NCBI GenBank assembly: GCA_903882765.1
Contig: CAIRYE010000156.1
Location: forward strand, 1-6,881
Length of the DNA stretch: 6,881 nucleotides
DNA from: an uncultured Anaerolineae bacterium
GTDB lineage: Bacteria; Chloroflexota; Anaerolineae; Anaerolineales; Villigracilaceae
Direction of reading: 5' to 3'
A program made the position numbers and the translations under genes. Numbering within the stretch: position 1 is the first letter of the stretch; the number at the start of each line of letters is the position of its first letter. Shown here in pieces: positions 4,534 through 6,881 of the stretch. The notes beneath the pieces are model-generated. The model made no database searches. It was not told the origin of the DNA and saw only the letters and a list, made by a program, of their open reading frames with translations.

Positions 4534-6881
4534 TCAACCAGCGTTTCGCCGCTTCAGGAAGACGGCTTACGCTATCCTTGCGCAAGGTACATTTCGGCAA
4601 GCTGTTGATGAACAACGATCCGTAGTTTTTGGTAAGGACCCGTCGATCAAGAACCGCCACAATGCCCCTATCGCTGCTGCTGCGAATGAGCCTGCCGAAG
4701 CCTTGTCTGAATTTGAGAATGGCCTCTGGCACCTGATAATCGTTAAACGGATTGTCAAAAGTCTCAGAACGCGCCGCCACGATCGGGTCGGAGGGAACTT
4801 CAAAAGGCAATCGGGTGATAACAACTACCGAAAGAAGGTCACCCGGAACATCTACCCCCTCCCAAAAAGAACGGGTTCCTAGCAGAACAGCTTTTTCGGT
4901 ACTTTTGAACGATTCCAATAACGTGGCTGGGCTAGCGCCATCCCCCTGCTCGAATACGCTAATATCCTGGCGGGAGAGGGAGTGATTGATGGCTTGTCCG
5001 CAGCGTTTGAGTTGGGCAAGGTTGGTGAACAAAACCAACATTCGGCCGCCGGTCGCGATGGCGGTATCGATGATGGCTCGGTTGACCGCGTTTTCATAGC
5101 CCGGGGCGTTGGGTTCGGGTACATCGTTGGGGATGTATAAGAGAGCGGAGTTTTCGTAGTCGAAGGGAGAGCCAAGGGTTAGCACGTCCGCGTCATCGGC
5201 GTTGAGTGTGCTTTTGATGTAATCAAATTCACCGTTGGTTGTGAGGGTTGCCGATGTAAGAATTACGCTGTATTTGGTATCCCAAATTCCTTTTTTTAAC
5301 GATGGCCCGATCCGCAAAGGCGCGGTGTTGAGGATAAGTCTCTGATTGCTGGGCATGCTTTCAACCCAATATATCGTTTCTTCCGTCGGCGCGTGAATCA
5401 TGCCCGACACATTTGTATTTATGTCTTTCAACAAATTCAAGTTATGCAGCAACGAACCGATCGAATCTTCCACCACATCATAGCCATTGGTATAAAGTTC
5501 AACTAGAGCTTTGTATACTTCGGATAGGTTTTTATGGATCAAATCCAAAGCGTCTTCACAAGAACTCCAAGCAATTTCAACGGTATCCCAACCTGGGTTG
5601 GCTCTGCTGCCAGCTGTGATGCGTGCTTGAAAGCTATAAACTGGGTTTGCTCGGCCTTCCTGTAACAAGCGCATATATTCTCCCATTGCTTGAAAGAAGG
5701 TGCGGTTGTAGTTTTCGAGGTGAAAGCTTTGTTCAGCTACTTTATGGGTTAGGTTGCCAAGGTTCACATGGTCGGAAGGCCGAACATAATTGCGAGTTAC
5801 GCTAAGCATAAAGCCCAGGTTGCCACCGCTGGTATCACCAATTTCCTTTAAGAGTCTATCAAGATCGAACTGGGTAAAGCGAAAAGACATTGCGCTGGTG
5901 GCAGCAGATTCGAGATGATGGCCTTCATCAATGATCAGGTGATCATACGGTGGCAGTACCATACCTTTGCTGGAGAGATCGGCGAGTAAGAGAGCGTGGT
6001 TGACGATGATAATATGGGCATTTTGCGATGCCTGCTTGGCTTTGTAAAAGGGGCATGTTCCTCCCATTTTTCCAGCACATGTTTCTGAGGAGCATTGCTC
6101 ATCATCCGCCGAGATCCGAGACCAAGCATCTCTTTCGCCTGGTCGGTTGAGTGTCAGATCGTTGCGGTCACCGTTGGTACCTTGCATGCTCCAAACTAAA
6201 ACCTTTCCCAGCACACGCATTTCATCCGGGTTGTTGGGGCCATTCTGCCGCAATGCGCTGAATCGTCGAGGACAAATGTAATTGCCGCGCCCTTTAAGAA
6301 TGGTTGCCTGTACATCCAAGCCCAAAATTTCTCGAATAGCCGGGATATCCTTATTGATCAGCTGATCTTGTAGGTTAATGGTATTGGTTGAGATCACCAC
6401 GCGGGTACTGTTCTTGATAGCGAACAAGGCGGAAGGCAGCAGGTAAGCAAAAGATTTACCTACACCGGTTCCTGCCTCGACCAATAATTTATTATTATTC
6501 GATAGCGAATCAGAAACCGCCCGCAGCATTTCTAATTGTTCAGGGCGATGCTCAAACATGGTAGAGAGTTTGGAAAGATTACCACCGTAATCGAGGTAGG
6601 AGGCAACTTCTTCCGAATCCAACTTCTCGATGTTTTCCAAACCGGTGTACAGTTCAAGATTCTTAAATGGGCTGGTTTCAGGGAAGGTAAGCTCAAAAGT
6701 ACGGGGTGCCTTTGCGACAGCCGAGGTAAGCTCTTCTGTTTCAACCAGCGAGAGGGCGTATTTGAAGGCCAATGTACCAGCCCAATCCACCGTCTCCCCC
6801 TGATACACCATTTCGCGAATAATCTCTATTGGCAGTTCAAGGATCTGGTCGAAAAACCGCATAAAGACAGCTTGAGTAAGC
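4526..6881 (-). CDS. dinG: DinG-family Fe-S DNA helicase, 5'-truncated, probable exonuclease fusion
   Basis: DinG/XPD-type superfamily 2 helicases unwind DNA 5'-3' during repair and at R-loops. Counting from the Met at 6862, 778 residues are visible. Motif I is AGTGVGKS (130-137). Cys197, Cys257, Cys262 and Cys270 have the spacing of the 4Fe-4S cluster ligands. Motif II is IIDEGHHLE (310-318), with DEGH in place of the usual DEAH. VILTSATL (533-540) is motif III, MLVLFTNLAQL (608-618) motif IV, GTRSFWEGVDVPGD (662-675) motif V and QGFGRLIRS (720-728) motif VI. The frame has no stop from 6862 to the window edge, adding six codons (LTQAVF). LTQAVF plus the following FFDQILELP resembles the final helix of a DEDDh exonuclease (HRALDDA..T..vF), as in Bacillus-type DinG. 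The true start and exonuclease domain therefore probably lie beyond the window. No Shine-Dalgarno precedes the ATG at 6862. The ywiC-like gene follows with an 8-base overlap. Confidence 0.93.
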   Translation of the reverse strand, partial: LTQAVFMRFFDQILELPIEIIREMVYQGETVDWAGTLAFKYALSLVETEELTSAVAKAPRTFELTFPETSPFKNLELYTGLENIEKLDSEEVASYLDYGGNLSKLSTMFEHRPEQLEMLRAVSDSLSNNNKLLVEAGTGVGKSFAYLLPSALFAIKNSTRVVISTNTINLQDQLINKDIPAIREILGLDVQATILKGRGNYICPRRFSALRQNGPNNPDEMRVLGKVLVWSMQGTNGDRNDLTLNRPGERDAWSRISADDEQCSSETCAGKMGGTCPFYKAKQASQNAHIIIVNHALLLADLSSKGMVLPPYDHLIIDEGHHLESAATSAMSFRFTQFDLDRLLKEIGDTSGGNLGFMLSVTRNYVRPSDHVNLGNLTHKVAEQSFHLENYNRTFFQAMGEYMRLLQEGRANPVYSFQARITAGSRANPGWDTVEIAWSSCEDALDLIHKNLSEVYKALVELYTNGYDVVEDSIGSLLHNLNLLKDINTNVSGMIHAPTEETIYWVESMPSNQRLILNTAPLRIGPSLKKGIWDTKYSVILTSATLTTNGEFDYIKSTLNADDADVLTLGSPFDYENSALLYIPNDVPEPNAPGYENAVNRAIIDTAIATGGRMLVLFTNLAQLKRCGQAINHSLSRQDISVFEQGDGASPATLLESFKSTEKAVLLGTRSFWEGVDVPGDLLSVVVITRLPFEVPSDPIVAARSETFDNPFNDYQVPEAILKFRQGFGRLIRSSSDRGIVAVLDRRVLTKNYGSLFINSLPKCTLRKDSVSRLPEAAKRWLNE

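Noticed and set aside
4508..4882. A 124-codon plus-strand open frame opposite the helicase C-terminus
   Set aside because: It is antisense to the conserved helicase motif VI region and shows no domain or RBS.
1..6881. Mobile element, CRISPR array, tRNA, riboswitch or defence system
   Set aside because: No transposase, integrase, direct repeat array, tRNA-like cloverleaf or toxin-antitoxin pair was seen. Genes fill nearly all of the window and no gap exceeds about 90 bases.

Overview
The window reads as an ordinary chromosomal segment of a bacterium, most likely a member of Chloroflexota close to class Anaerolineae. That assignment is an inference from remembered family resemblance: the wording of the GatA signature region, an SLBB plus helix-hairpin-helix ComEA-like protein, a YwiC-like membrane protein, and a DinG helicase that appears to carry an N-terminal exonuclease. 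No rRNA or other taxonomic marker is present. Base composition is mid-range, and no mobile element, CRISPR array, tRNA or rRNA was seen.

Left half, plus strand (1-3054): a tightly packed operon. It holds the 3' two thirds of gatA (5' end outside the window), complete gatB after a 16-base gap, and a comEA-like gene whose ATG overlaps the gatB stop (ATGA). GatA and GatB, with a GatC not encoded here, form the amidotransferase that corrects Glu-tRNA(Gln) and/or Asp-tRNA(Asn). The third protein is a membrane-anchored DNA-binding protein of the type used in DNA uptake, so the operon mixes translation fidelity with a surface DNA function.

Centre (3055-3717): a strong symmetrical hairpin flanked by A and T runs lies between the convergent comEA-like gene and a minus-strand gene for a small secreted four-cysteine protein of unknown function. 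That gene has its own good ribosome binding site and a plausible promoter with a perfect TTGACA -35 box, so it is probably transcribed alone.

Right half, minus strand (3718-6881): a two-gene operon of a DinG/XPD-type Fe-S helicase followed by a YwiC-like multi-pass membrane protein, with coding regions overlapping by 8 bases. The helicase frame is open to the window edge. Its first visible residues look like the tail of a DEDDh exonuclease domain, so the first ATG in the frame (6862) is probably internal and the gene is truncated here.

No clearly new multi-gene system is visible. The least explained element is the small secreted protein at 3132-3632. The gatB/comEA-like and dinG/ywiC-like couplings are the other points worth comparing across genomes.
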